Notes under the pieces: model-generated | Told to the model about the DNA's origin: nothing | Databases searched by the model: none | The model's input: only the letters and a program-made list of their open reading frames with translations | Made by a program: the position numbers and the translations under genes | Shown here: positions 57,701-63,300 of the stretch, piece after piece | Layout of the letters: each line of letters starts with the position of its first letter | Numbering within the stretch: position 1 is the first letter of the stretch | Source of the DNA: Psococerastis gibbosa | Taxonomy: Eukaryota > Arthropoda > Insecta > Psocodea > Psocidae | Direction: 5' to 3' | Assembly: GCA_963971405.1 (NCBI GenBank) | Contig: OZ020489.1 | Span: 24,330,290 to 24,394,289 of the forward strand | DNA length: 64,000 bases

Positions 57701-58958
57701 AAAAAATGGTACAAAGAATTATTTGGAAGGTATTGCCCCCCTCAAATTTCTACAAATTTTTAATAAAGAACCTAGTTAGAGTTTAAAAAATCATTTAGAT
57801 CGGGCAGTAAAGCAATCCTCCAAATAATAAAAAAAATTCTTTGAAAATAATGTCTTTAATAAGGGAACTATTAAAATTCTAGCATTTTCAAGACTTTACT
57901 TTAAAATCGGGGTTATCTTTACCTTTTTCAAGACTTCTCCGCTTTTGTTGAGCTAACAAACAAAATGAGCCCATCTCAGTAATAAAATAAAGAAAGAAAT
58001 TAATATCATTTATTTGCAAACAGACCTAAAAGTCCAATAAAATGCAAATCTTATACAGAAAACAGAATATTAAATACAATTTAAATTCCTACATGGTATA
58101 ATTGTGTTTTACTAAAATACTTAATATGGAATAAAGATAACAGAAAAAAAGCGAAATGTGCGTCCCTCCTGGTGAAAACCACTATTTATGAAAACTGATC
58201 ATAATCAAATATAGAAAACACTGGTATGGACAAAACATTGAAGTAACTAACCTGCAATAAACTCTTTTGGAATGTGTTTCTTAAGGCCCGATGTGGTTAC
58301 TTGATATATTGTGAAATCTACCAGCCGAAGAATGAAGCATGACGTCATAAGCGTGGATAACTGATGTCTGACATAATCAGCAACCATCACTGGAGACAGA
58401 CTTGGTCCTTCACCGTCGTCCTACACAGAAATAACGATCATCTTTATAAACAAAATGGCCGAATTCTGCATAGTAGGGGTTTGTAATTTTACAATTACAA
58501 TCGTTAGGAGTTTGGTTGTGGCCCCAGTTATGAAGTATACAAAGGATGAAATTAAAACCTAAAATAAAATTAACCATAATCATGGGAAGCTAAGCGGCAA
58601 CTAACAATATGCGTCTACCAACAAAATTGCAGCCTTATTTTATCACACAGACATTTTATTTTAAAAATATTGACCTAACGTTTATCAATATTTTGTTGTA
58701 ACGAGATGTTTATTTTAAATGAAACAACGAATCTCACCGTTGGAATACGTTTTATAGCCTGTGAATACGACATTAAATCCGTGGTAAAGCGGTGCTGAGC
58801 TTTTAGCAACCATTCTGTATGGCTGCTGTTTGCTTCTCGATACATAGGCCAGTGACTCCTATCACCTGCAGCCAAGTGATATGGATAAAAATCAACTTGG
58901 AAGCACCGAAGACTTATTTGTATGGAACCACCTGCTTTGAGATCTGGATATGAAGAAA
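21225..58958 (-). CDS. BLTP3: Bridge-like lipid transfer protein 3 (UHRF1BP1/SHIP164), N-terminus outside window
   Basis: Minus-strand join: 58958-58738, 58420-58252, 53681-53589, 53183-52993, 52369-52132, 51829-51630, 51534-51367, 50603-50427, 33928-33743, 31915-31622, 30536-30402, 27562-27296, 26752-26583, 24037-23899, 21356-21225. All phases connect, giving about 925 residues. Diagnostic stretches: VDFYPYHLAAGDRSHWPMYR, LRLVDFTIYQV, EFIYYYFPDDDPFP, LQLNHYQYLFLLRL, HLEDIRLHIIDDRP. The protein ends in a leucine-rich coiled coil (RRLQVENDDLRRRLAALERL) and NAKR-stop, as vertebrate UHRF1BP1L does. The family makes hydrophobic grooves that carry lipid between membranes of the endocytic and Golgi system. 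The first ~280 residues (chorein motif) are missing and must lie upstream of 58958. The 33929-50426 intron (16.5 kb) holds the retroelement nest. Small extra exons could have been missed. Confidence 0.92.
21490..21975 (+). repeat. Dispersed ~450-bp repeat, copy 1
   Basis: It shares ordered blocks with 52535-52985 in the same orientation: AACTGGATGCGTAAC, AGCCTTTCCCGTTGTAGAT, AAAATAATTTCTAA, AAATTTGAATTTTGG and GTTGCGAGTCCATATG. The outer ends are loosely inverted (TGGATGCGTAAC versus GTTGCGAGTCCA), suggesting a non-autonomous DNA element. Confidence 0.5.
22246..22492. mobile_element. Palindromic MITE, GGCGG/TTCCA family
   Basis: Flanked by TTA on both sides. The ends GGCGGCTATTCCACC and GGTGGAATAGCCGCC pair, and the arms continue through TTCAATGTGAATGTGTCATG and a GCAGACACCATTAATAAGTC block. 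The left arm carries a small extra insertion after the first 15 bp. It lies in the last BLTP3 intron. Confidence 0.75.
23304..23475. mobile_element. Short TIR element, CTGCAGCC family, copy A
   Basis: GCCTGATCGAGGCGATTATA pairs with TATAATCGTCTCAATCAGGC. A second near-identical copy lies 120 bp away at 23597-23768. It is a deletion derivative of the 1309-1700 type, sharing the ends and the ATTATAATACCGG block. Confidence 0.7.
23597..23768. mobile_element. Short TIR element, CTGCAGCC family, copy B
   Basis: Same ends and nearly the same interior (AATCCCCTGGTAATAAAAAT, GATAATTTTATAATGG) as copy A, in direct orientation. The two may be independent hits or a local duplication. Confidence 0.7.
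24084..24478. mobile_element. Nested foldback MITE (composite), copy 1
   Basis: The outer arms start GGCGGGGATTCCACTGACCG and run to GGTAGCAGACATTCAAGA; they pair with the right end. Inside, a second inverted pair begins at CTTAGGTGGCGTTTCCACCG with the same family terminus. It encloses a core with ATGACGCCAT and GATCAATTTTAACTATGGC. A further 9-12 bp outside pair as well (CAGACTATC / GATAGTCTG). It lies just upstream of the BLTP3 coiled-coil exon. Confidence 0.8.
25480..25760 (-). repeat. Possible tRNA-derived SINE family 2
   Basis: On the minus strand, GGTGCAGTGGTCAGCATACC resembles a tRNA A-box arm and GGTTGAGACTCGTGTCCG a B-box/T-arm. The adjoining part (GTCGTTGGCCTTGGACAAGG on the plus strand) recurs inverted at 57405-57500. 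End points are approximate. Confidence 0.4.
25822..26127. mobile_element. Near-perfect foldback with ~140-bp arms
   Basis: AGCTGGCCATTCACGAGGGC at the left pairs with its complement ending at 26127. The arms stay paired through AGATTTGGAGCGACTGGTTC to ACACTGTACAATTTG, leaving a loop of only about 20 bp (around 25964-25984). TAA flanks both sides. The length and small number of mismatches suggest recent origin. Transcribed, it would form a long RNA hairpin. Confidence 0.8.
26155..26556. mobile_element. Nested foldback MITE (composite), copy 2
   Basis: Same structure as 24084-24478, with TAA target duplications. The right inner terminus is degraded into a run of about 20 C (26467-26486). It ends 27 bp from a BLTP3 exon (26583), so the splice donor region abuts the element. 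Confidence 0.8.
26887..27020 (+). repeat. tRNA-derived SINE copy
   Basis: It shares GTACTTGTGCGAGTCTGTAC, AGGTGAGGCGACTGAAGAGG and ATTGTTTGTATGCGATTAA with the 4717 element but lacks the MITE and the extreme tRNA-like head. It lies in a BLTP3 intron. Confidence 0.6.
27547..27745. repeat. ~95-bp tandem duplication over a BLTP3 splice acceptor
   Basis: GTCCGCAGTGAGCAACTAAA and the next ~75 bp are repeated immediately, with few changes. On the minus strand each unit contains the acceptor TTAG and the first ~12 nt of the exon that starts at 27562. The copy next to the exon body is the usable one; the other is a decoy at about 27657. Confidence 0.75.
27960..28890 (+). mobile_element. Decayed LINE 3' region in BLTP3 intron
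   Basis: Broken frames encode a degenerate RNase H (AELVAFRMACEFI, IFSDSASA) at about 27974-28260 and, at 28530-28760, a C-terminal zinc motif CDQCGQPETVEHFLWDC typical of LINE ORF2. It is followed by a short A tract near 28880. It is antisense to BLTP3. A (TGAA)n run at about 28355-28375 may mark another insertion. Confidence 0.6.
29647..30030. mobile_element. Nested foldback MITE (composite), copy 3
   Basis: TTA target duplications on both sides. Outer ends GGCGCCCACTCCACCGACCG / CGGCCGGTGGGATGGGCGCC pair. The inner foldback and core match the copies at 24084 and 26155. Its outermost bases (GGCGCCC) are those of the 4784 element rather than GGCGGGG. Confidence 0.8.
32176..33716. mobile_element. 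1.5-kb non-autonomous TIR element
   Basis: GGGTCATTCTCCTGAAAACG at the left pairs with CGTTTTCAGGCGAATGACCC at the right. Short A runs flank both ends. No transposase frame is present. A motif close to TAACAGCCGTCC recurs at about 32357, 32563, 32751 and 32922, roughly every 170-210 bp, and could be a subterminal protein-binding site. The right end lies 26 bp from a BLTP3 exon. Confidence 0.6.
34560..34800. repeat. Unclassified repeat with 27-bp palindrome
   Basis: AGGTTCCAGGT / ACCTGGAACCT form a perfect short palindrome at about 34581-34607 next to AACTCGATTAGGGGTCAAAC. No frame and no clear ends; A-rich DNA follows. Confidence 0.3.
34859..36494 (+). repeat. Left arm of a long inverted repeat (split by a LINE)
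   Basis: CTGTTCGCCCAGAAAAGTTT begins the arm. After removal of the LINE at 34908-35930 the arm is about 600 bp and matches the right arm (48854-49443, inverted) over its whole length with few differences. Similarity ends at ATTTCCGCAT in both. The arm carries the start of a small ORF (36349). Confidence 0.8.
34908..35930 (+). mobile_element. 5'-truncated jockey-like LINE with target duplication
   Basis: ATATCCCGTA occurs at both junctions (34898-34907 and ~35932-35941), so the insertion is target-primed. Frame 35010-35462 is an RNase H with intact acidic residues (LYTDGSKK, SAELFAIL, IFTDSFSA, NTAADNAAKE). The next frame (35411-35833), shifted by one, ends with HGHLMAGEPPPNCQFC..HIILACP. A poly-A tract follows at about 35907. 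Confidence 0.85.
36349..36540 (+). CDS. Unknown short ORF in the left inverted arm
   Basis: 63 codons beginning MDQFESRQLISKLRAFRP, basic and rich in Arg/Lys/Ser. The first 49 residues are identical in the right arm (minus strand from 49000). The reading frames diverge where the arms diverge. A GT donor-like site (GTGGTAAGT) lies within the shared part, so it could be a first exon of a transposon gene. I do not recognise the protein. Confidence 0.35.
   Translation: MDQFESRQLISKLRAFRPQKRVVSLTKGSRPSKRKMEGQSSETEATFPHKPFGKASKFTSRHE
36541..37290. other. Interior next to the left arm
   Basis: Broken frames only; one plus-strand stretch reads NPIIMYIHPRMIADCYAW, which I cannot assign. This may be decayed coding sequence of the inverted-arm element. 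The RTE LINE starts at about 37290-37330 (exact edge not visible). Confidence 0.3.
37756..39332 (+). pseudogene. RTE endonuclease portion
   Basis: AP-endonuclease-like domain with ATWNVRTLLQN (start), GDWNAVVGE, TQIDYILI and DSDHNMVIA, which carry the expected catalytic Asn/Asp/His residues. A Lys-rich tract encoded by AAG repeats (37986-38018) precedes it; antisense this reads as poly-Phe. The open frame continues in phase into the inserted LINE up to 39942, so a 728-codon frame exists, but only the first ~525 codons belong to the RTE. An undisrupted RTE protein would go on to the RT now found at 43076. Confidence 0.85.
39334..39942 (+). CDS. LINE ORF1, C-terminal half: viral-type SF1 helicase
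   Basis: About 200 residues. RCPVDVTYAL and LTFTQAEKRQL fit the motif III/IV region. TIHESQGKT (39595-39621) fits motif V, and VAISRHTKSF (39694-39723) fits the arginine-bearing motif VI of superfamily-1 helicases. The order and spacing are those of the helicases in alphavirus-like plus-strand RNA viruses of plants and arthropods, not of cellular Upf1-type helicases. The Walker A/B half is missing through 5' truncation, so no activity is expected. About 70 residues of basic, Ser/Lys-rich linker follow the helicase. The stop (TAA, 39940-39942) overlaps the ORF2 start. Similar captures in insect LINEs have, I believe, been reported. Confidence 0.75.
   Translation, partial: NVNGFCTPQLFLMTTKRCPVDVTYALAKQYPDIISHNNILRSISPTLVNGEFFQLKSGTLVLTFTQAEKRQLVKALEGKCPGKLQICTIHESQGKTEEHVLLCRINPKPLEVYNSIAHSIVAISRHTKSFQYLTTNERDLVSSLINRARQLSEKKLKICHDERLLQAKGTKYSESLPTSKKYRSMDEISFRCGATSPTNVGF
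39929..42885 (+). pseudogene. LINE ORF2: endonuclease-reverse transcriptase, frameshifted
   Basis: ATG at 39929 overlaps the ORF1 stop by 14 nt (ATGTTGGATTCTAA), suggesting stop-and-restart translation. Domains: endonuclease (ISHINISSMRANFDTL, VLIIGDINIDIM, CIDHIYLRS, VTDHHMTS), then RT with GLKNKNSAGPDG, FLDLSRAFDS (motif A), VPQGSILGPLLF and SFADDTALCY (motif C), and a Cys-rich block CHAYNCDLQNPNCQC. A 20-bp tandem duplication (41745-41784) just after motif A breaks the frame; the second frame starts at 41779 and runs to the stop at 42885. No RNase H is seen. The architecture is CR1/L2/jockey-like; the clade is not settled. Confidence 0.8.
43076..44057 (+). pseudogene. RTE reverse transcriptase portion
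   Basis: Resumes the RTE: KLKTRKSPGTDEIPAELLKH, YGFRRGRGTREAI, AFIDLEKAFDKV (motif A), SGVRQECSLSPVLFNLYI (motif B) and RYADDIALIGESEEELLESL (motif C). A small frame change near 43850 separates motif B from motif C. It is broken at about 44057 by the Penelope-like element. Confidence 0.85.
44058..46244 (+). mobile_element. Penelope-like retroelement inserted in the RTE
   Basis: It interrupts the RTE between VTLKNVK and YLGSAITQDG. It carries one long ORF (44112-46034) and a short 3' region. I see no clear terminal repeats or target duplication, so ends are placed where RTE coding similarity stops and restarts. Confidence 0.8.
44112..46034 (+). CDS. Penelope-like RT with GIY-YIG endonuclease
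   Basis: 640 codons without a break. RT blocks: ADKGNSIVILP, FFGLVKLHKP, SFDVKNLFTNIPV (motif A), GLPMGSSLSPLLAEIFM (motif B), RYVDDIFCIW (motif C, YVDD) and SLNFLDLTI. The C-terminus has a GIY-YIG endonuclease: GVYRLNCNDCNAIYIGQTGR, then TRVREH, which places it with endonuclease-bearing (Penelope/Poseidon-type) elements rather than the telomeric ones. It may be slightly short at the N-terminus. The intact frame inside a dead RTE makes it the younger insertion. Confidence 0.9.
   Translation: MSDTEFSLKNHNNEKHIAADILKNVKLTHKNDNTKSIKKKLAQDNLTLTKADKGNSIVILPTHDYVSKVLDLISDESTFVKLKVDPTNKFQKATKKAIKQSSNTIPQDIAYKFTNMNPVAPSFFGLVKLHKPNQPIRPVVSYNSAPASKVASFLNKHIRELSNFTPRHSVKNSFELVSRLKHLSLSSNAKLVSFDVKNLFTNIPVPEVRKLVAQSLYHNNTSNSLISETLLLLDTCTHQNYFRFESDYYQQKIGLPMGSSLSPLLAEIFMDNFEHKLLHNKNPLVKCISFWTRYVDDIFCIWTGSNRQLDNFLSFINTIHPKIQFTMEVEENNSLNFLDLTITKNNSTLDFKIFRKETHSDNIIPVDSSHPFQHKHAAFHSMIFRLLNIPMNQTNYNNELNTIKQIAQNNNFNLNLIDRILRHHKIKHNLKLIYPPGSLNPVTNKSYFRIQYIEKITEKISNLISSTTDKTPAPYNRNNLANKLMNCKTKPEKEKGNGVYRLNCNDCNAIYIGQTGRSFKTRVREHITGIGDTNTNSTFAKHLNSENHTFDPHNWTALHKIKKSYTLNFFENVEIKRALHNREKLTNDITFTQSSPLIDLASRLGIGNQPRPSHPLLPPLPVLYKPRFPLPSHICIFSSS
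46245..46817 (+). pseudogene. RTE ORF C-terminal portion
   Basis: Starts YLGSAITQDGKSAQEISTRI and runs through LLYGCETWCIHESDKKKLEA, FMGHLIRHESLL and HRGRPRKEHMEDV to a stop at 46815-46817. This is the conserved tail of RTE/CFDP2-type ORFs. It is cut from its RT domain by the Penelope-like element. Confidence 0.85.
46830..48853. other. Interior next to the right inverted arm
   Basis: No intact gene. At 48420-48600 the plus strand has broken reading such as WDRDFWRDVV.. that looks like a LINE ORF tail, but frames are short. Around 48760-48840 a segment (CCGGGTCACTACAAAATGTG) belongs only to the right side and replaces the arm's continuation. Confidence 0.35.
48854..49443 (-). repeat. Right arm of the long inverted repeat
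   Basis: Read on the minus strand it reproduces the left arm: CTGTTCGCCCAGAAAAGTTT at 49443, through ATGCCTTCACAAGTCCCG.., to the ORF start at 49000 and GAAGCAACATTTCCGCAT at 48854. It is not interrupted by a LINE. The minus-strand frame from 49000 starts MDQFESRQLISKLRAFRP, then diverges to FRVANFLRAVHL. Confidence 0.8.
49444..50035. other. BLTP3 intron with a possible LINE 3' tail
   Basis: GACCGGCGCAAATACTCG followed by A-rich AATAAT repeats (49770-49845) resembles the 3' ends of the LINE fragments at 7606 and 35840. Nothing else recognised. Confidence 0.3.
50039..50310. mobile_element. GGCGG/TTCCA MITE, diverged copy
   Basis: Ends GACGGCTATTCCACCGA and GGCGGTGGAATAGCCGCC pair; the inner arms TTGCTTCACTA / TAGTGAAGCAA also pair. 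Short TAA/TAT flanks. The interior (AGACATAATTGATAAGTCTA) is related to that of 22246-22492. The left end has one mismatch from GGCGG. Confidence 0.65.
50776..50960 (-). mobile_element. tRNA-derived SINE copy, full-length order
   Basis: On the minus strand: GGACTTCGATAGCCAGGTGG head, CTTGCACTTGTGGGAGCC, ACTCAACACGGGTACTAACC, GAGGCGACTGAAGAGG and TTGTTTGTATGCGATTAACC, then an (AC)n and A tail. This is the best guide to the family's uninterrupted structure. Confidence 0.7.
52535..52985 (+). repeat. Dispersed ~450-bp repeat, copy 2
   Basis: Partner of 21490-21975, in the same orientation; the interior has a local duplication of the TAGATCTCATTTTTTTAAATAA block. Its right end touches the splice donor of the exon ending at 52993. 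Confidence 0.5.
54361..54632. mobile_element. MITE with GTCATCCGCCATTT ends
   Basis: GTATTGTCATCCGCCATTTG and TATCCATTATA on the left pair with the inverted ATTGGATAAAAAATGGCGGA / TGACAGTATCC on the right. No coding capacity. It lies in a BLTP3 intron. Confidence 0.6.
54696..54732. repeat. (AAT)n microsatellite
   Basis: About twelve uninterrupted AAT units. Confidence 0.9.
55136..55232. mobile_element. Small palindromic element
   Basis: CATCTTCTTTTGACCTATCA with GAGCACG pairs with CGTGCTCTGATTGGTCAAAAGATG, leaving about 45 bp between the arms. A solo foldback of under 100 bp. Confidence 0.5.
55366..57316. mobile_element. Tandem nested TIR elements
   Basis: Two ~820-bp elements (55462-56281 and 56392-57210) have long inverted ends: GGGCTGCCACATTCCGTGG and GGGAAATAATTCTATTCCG pair with the right ends. 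They are highly alike in sequence. Each is preceded by a ~95-bp arm (GAGTCGGTCAGCGTAACACC..), and a single inverted copy of that arm closes the array (57225-57316). The arm itself is thus half of a separate palindromic element hit by the 820-bp element, and the unit was then duplicated in tandem. Confidence 0.7.
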
Positions 58959-59180
58959 CTGAAAACATAAATCAGAAACAGAAACTTAAAAATAAAGAAA
59001 ACTAGTAAAGAGTAATATATGAGTAAGTAGTAGTGATCAATGGGGATTGTCAGCTCAATAAACGGTAATCAATAAAATTTTCAGTATTGGTTGTGAAATA
59101 AAAGCAATAGAATTTATCATAATATGAGAACCCTAATGCTTGAATAGAGTAGCAATCTACTTATTAATGAGCAAAACCTT

Positions 59181-59530
59181 ACTGCAGTCCGATCTTGGCG
59201 ATTTGGGATTATTAAAATACCAGGGTTTATTTTCTAAGCACACAGTAGTAAGGTGTCACGTGACGATGTTAAAATATACGTGGGAAATACAGATTAATAA
59301 ATTATTAGAGTACAAGAGAATGGTTGTATAGTTTAATAATTGAAGGAAATACTAATAAACATTCAAATGTACAGGTAGAATTTTGAAATATAATAAGAAT
59401 TTTAATTAATGTGTAACTACATCTAAGGGAGAAAAAATTGAAAACTCGCTAAAACTATTAATTTATCAATTTGAATTTTCCACGCATTTTGTACTCATTT
59501 GTTTATAATAATACGAAATGGTGCACTAAA
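59181..59530. mobile_element. Truncated CTGCAGCC-family element
   Basis: Begins CTGCAGTCCGATCTTGGCGA and follows the 1309-1700 copy (CAGTAGTAAGGTGTCAC, GGAAATACTAATAAACATT, CTAAGGGAGAAAA) but loses the right terminus near 59520. Confidence 0.6.
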
Positions 59531-60375
59531 TAAAATTACAAAGAACATATCGATAGCAGAGCTATCATTGAGGAATGTTTCTATGAATTTTCATATATAG
59601 TACGTAACTTGATTTGAATTTAAAAAAAGGGGCAGGCCTAAGGGGGGAGTCCGGTGGAGGGAGATGCACGACTTTGGCCAATTGGGGTTAGTGAGGGTCA
59701 CATATTATGTATCAAAATGCAGAGCCGTGGAGGAACACTTCTTCTTTCTACTCTCAATATTAGACCTACGATCAATATCTAGTTTTCTAGAGAAATCTGG
59801 CTTTATACGGATAATAATTCTTCTTCTTTTCCATGTCCAGTATTCTCTAGACAAGGAGCATATATTACAAAAATACAATAACTTACAGAATAATACATCC
59901 CGCATCCCCAAGCTTGCGCTTATTTGGGACAAAAGACTCATACAGTGCTGCTAAACAAGGCTTGTAGGATTTTAGATAGGTATCATGCAGGAGTTTGCAT
60001 GCATTAGTTTGTCTCCGCAAGTTTACTTTTCTCGTATTTATTGAAATCAGTTGTGCACGAAGTTTTGAATGAGAAAGATTAAATGCTAAATATATCCGCC
60101 GTAACATATAGTACCATTTCATTTTTGCCTAAGTTATCCCGCGTACATTATGGTCCAACGAACCGGGTGTTATTATGTTACCGTACGATACTAAGTTAAG
60201 TAACTGTGTGTTTAATGAAATAAAGTATCTTTTATATTTTTTTACTCAAACTGTGAGTGTGTAAACCGCCGCTACTCGCGTGGAAACTTGTCGAGTTTTT
60301 CTTCCAACTTTCAATTAGTTAGCTACCGTAGCCTATTTCGTATTTTTCGGTTTTCGCGTGTTATAATTTGTGAAT
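59531..60375. other. Upstream of the BEL ORF: probable leader and LTR
   Basis: An AATAAA in TTTAATGAAATAAAGTATC (about 60212-60230), the CpG-rich leader beginning near 60260 and the position just before gag suggest that the 5' LTR and primer-binding site lie here. I could not fix LTR ends without the 3' LTR, which is outside the window. A minus-strand frame at 59883-60122 looks weakly like a LINE tail. Confidence 0.4.
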
Positions 60376-63300
60376 ATGGCCAAAACTAAGGAGCTATTGA
60401 CCATTCTGAGAGAATCGCTATTTTTAGAGCTTTCTTCACTTCAAAAGAAGGTAACAAGTAAAGAATTTTCCTTTGTTGAAGCCAAAACCTACCTTAGGCG
60501 TATGTCTACACTGGAAGAGCAGTTCCGCACTCTTCAACTAGAGGTTATTACATTCAATGTGGGTAAGGAGAAAATAGACTTAGTTAACGGGGATTTTACC
60601 GCGTATATTGATCTTATTGACCATATCAATAAGAAGTGTATAGCAGCCACGGAATGGCCCGCGTCCGCGCCCACGTCCGCATCCGCGTCCGTACCTGCAT
60701 CTAAGTCAGGTCCCGCGTTACAGAAAATCCAGATTCCCATTTTTGATGGTTCAATTGACCAATGGGAGAATTTCGCTGCGCTTTTTGATAGTTTGGTACA
60801 CACGCAGACAGGTTTGGACAATGCAACCAAGTTGCAATACTTGCGTTTGTATACCGCTAAGGAAGCTCATGCCACCGTGGCGGGTTTTGTATTAGAAGGG
60901 GCTAACTACCAACTCGCTTATGACGCTCTTAAGAAGAGGTACGCTAATAAACGCCGCATAGCTTCATATCATGTTCAAAAGTTATTGAAGTTTGAAAATA
61001 AATCTGATTTGTTGCATTTTCTCCAGGTTCACCACACATCGTCGGCCGCTTTAGTCAATCTCAAACTGGCAGATTTGGCTGATCTTATTTTGTTTCAAAT
61101 TGCTTACAATAATTGTGATAGCAAACTAAGGACTAGTTTCGACAATGAAAATACTTCAGATCTTCCTAAGCTCAAGGAGCTTATGGAACACGTCGAGAAA
61201 AGAGCTCGAACCCGCGAAATGGAGTTAGACGTTAAATCCGCTGTTGTCCTGCCTCAACCTAAATCTAAACAGTCTAAGATTTATATTACGCAGGAAAAGG
61301 TGCCATCTCAGGCGCAATGTAAATATTGCGGTGCTCCACACCAGGCATTCCATTGTCAGAAATTCAAAGAATTACCGCCAGCTGGCCGAGTCGATTTTAT
61401 CAAATCGGTTCGTGCCTGTTATAACTGCTTTGGTTCACATCAAGTCAAAGACTGCAGAAGTAAGTCAATGTGCAGAACCTGTCAGCGTGCTCATCACACT
61501 CTGCTGCACTTACCGCCTCATCGTGTTGAACAGACTCCTTTGTTCTCTGATTCCAGTATACGCTCATCCGCTCCTGTGCAAGCATCGCCATCTTTTTCCT
61601 CGTTGAATCCCGCCAGTGTTTTGTCTTGTGTATCTAATTGTGAAATTCTTCTGGGTACGATTTCTTGTTTTGTTCGTGACTCTTTCGGACATCTTCATAG
61701 TGTCACAGCGCTTCTAGACAACTGCAGCCAAAGAACATTAGTGTCAAACCGCCTTGCTAACCGTTTAGGATTATCCCGCAAACATGAGGCTCGCAGTATT
61801 TCTGGTCTTGGATGTCATGAGTCCGACTCACAAGGTGTTGTTCAGCTCAATTTGTGTTCAAGGTTCAATCCCCCCGCTTCGTATTCGACGCAAGCTACTG
61901 TCGTCAACCGCTTATGTGAAGAGCTGCCAACTACCGAACTTCCAAATGAGCTCTACCGCAAATTCTGCCAACTTCCGCTTGCAGATCCGCAGTTCCACCG
62001 CAGAAAGAAGATTGATATCTTGCTTGCTGCGAACGCTTACGCCAGCTTCCTTTCGGCAGAGTCACCTAACCTCATTCCTGGTGAACCTACTGCTCAGAAA
62101 ACCCGCTTTGGTTGGGTCATCTTCGGAGATCTACCACAACCACAATCGCAAACCCGCTCCTCGATCGCAATGGTCACCCGCTCGCATCCGCTTGAGTCTA
62201 CGCTTGCCCGCTTTTGGGACATTGAACAAGTCTCCATGCCTGTGTTACCCGCTAATCCTGATGACGTCACTGCTGAAGAGCATTTCGTCAAAACGCATTC
62301 GAGAGACTCCGAAGGAAGATACATAGTGCGTCTCCCTTTCCGCCTTGGGTCAATCCCTGATGAGTTGTCTAACCGCAGTTCCGCTGAGAAATGTCTGACT
62401 TCACTTGAAAGAAGACTCGACCGCCAACCGCTAGTGAAAGATCAATATTCCGCATTCATGAAAGAGTTCATCGATTTGAATCACATGCAAATTGCACCTG
62501 TGCCGGCTCCGTACCTACTTCCGCATCATTGCGTCATGAAGGAGAGCACAACAACCAAGCTTAGATGTGTCTTCAACGCATCAGCCAAGGACGCTTTGGG
62601 GACTTCCATCAATCAGATGCTTCTTCCTGGTCCGAAGTTGCAAGCAGACATCGCTGACATTCTCATCCGCTTCCGCTTCCACAATGTCGCCCTGTGCAGC
62701 GACATCAAGATGATGTTCCGCCAAATAAAGATGCATACTGATGACGCAAAATATCAGCGAATCTTCTGGCGGTTTTCTAACGCTGATCCTATACAAGAGT
62801 ATGAGATTACTCGCGTCGTGTACGGTATGACCAGTAGCAGTTTCCTCGCCCAACGCACGCTCCGCCAGCTTGCTGCTGACGAAGCTCACCGCTTTCCAAA
62901 TGCCGCAACCGCTTTAGCTCAAGACTTCTACATGGACGACTATGTTGGAGGGTCTTCTTCTGTCAACTCCGCCAAGCAACTACGTCAAGAGCTCAGCCAA
63001 CTTCTTGACGCAGGGTGCCTGCCTCTCCGGAAAAGGAGCTCAAGCCATCCGACCGCTCTCGATGACCTTCCTGATGATCATAAGGAGGTTCCGCTTGAAT
63101 TCAGCAATGGTGATCCCATGTTGAAAATCCTCGGCTTGTGCTACCAACCGCAAAGTGATTCGTTCAGCTACCGCTTGAAACCGTTCGACGGCCCAGCAAC
63201 CAAACGCTCAGTGCTCAGCTACGTCAGCTGCTGCTACGACCCACTTGGACTCTTGTGTGGTATGATCTGCCGCGCTAAGCATGTCATTCAACGCCTCTGG

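Noticed and set aside
59883..60122. First coding exon of BLTP3
   Set aside because: The frame has no chorein-like start and reads more like a LINE ORF tail; the BLTP3 N-terminus is probably beyond the window.
61784..62326. 180-codon plus-strand ORF and other short frames in 60376-64000
   Set aside because: They are other-frame shadows of the single open BEL/Pao gag-pol frame.
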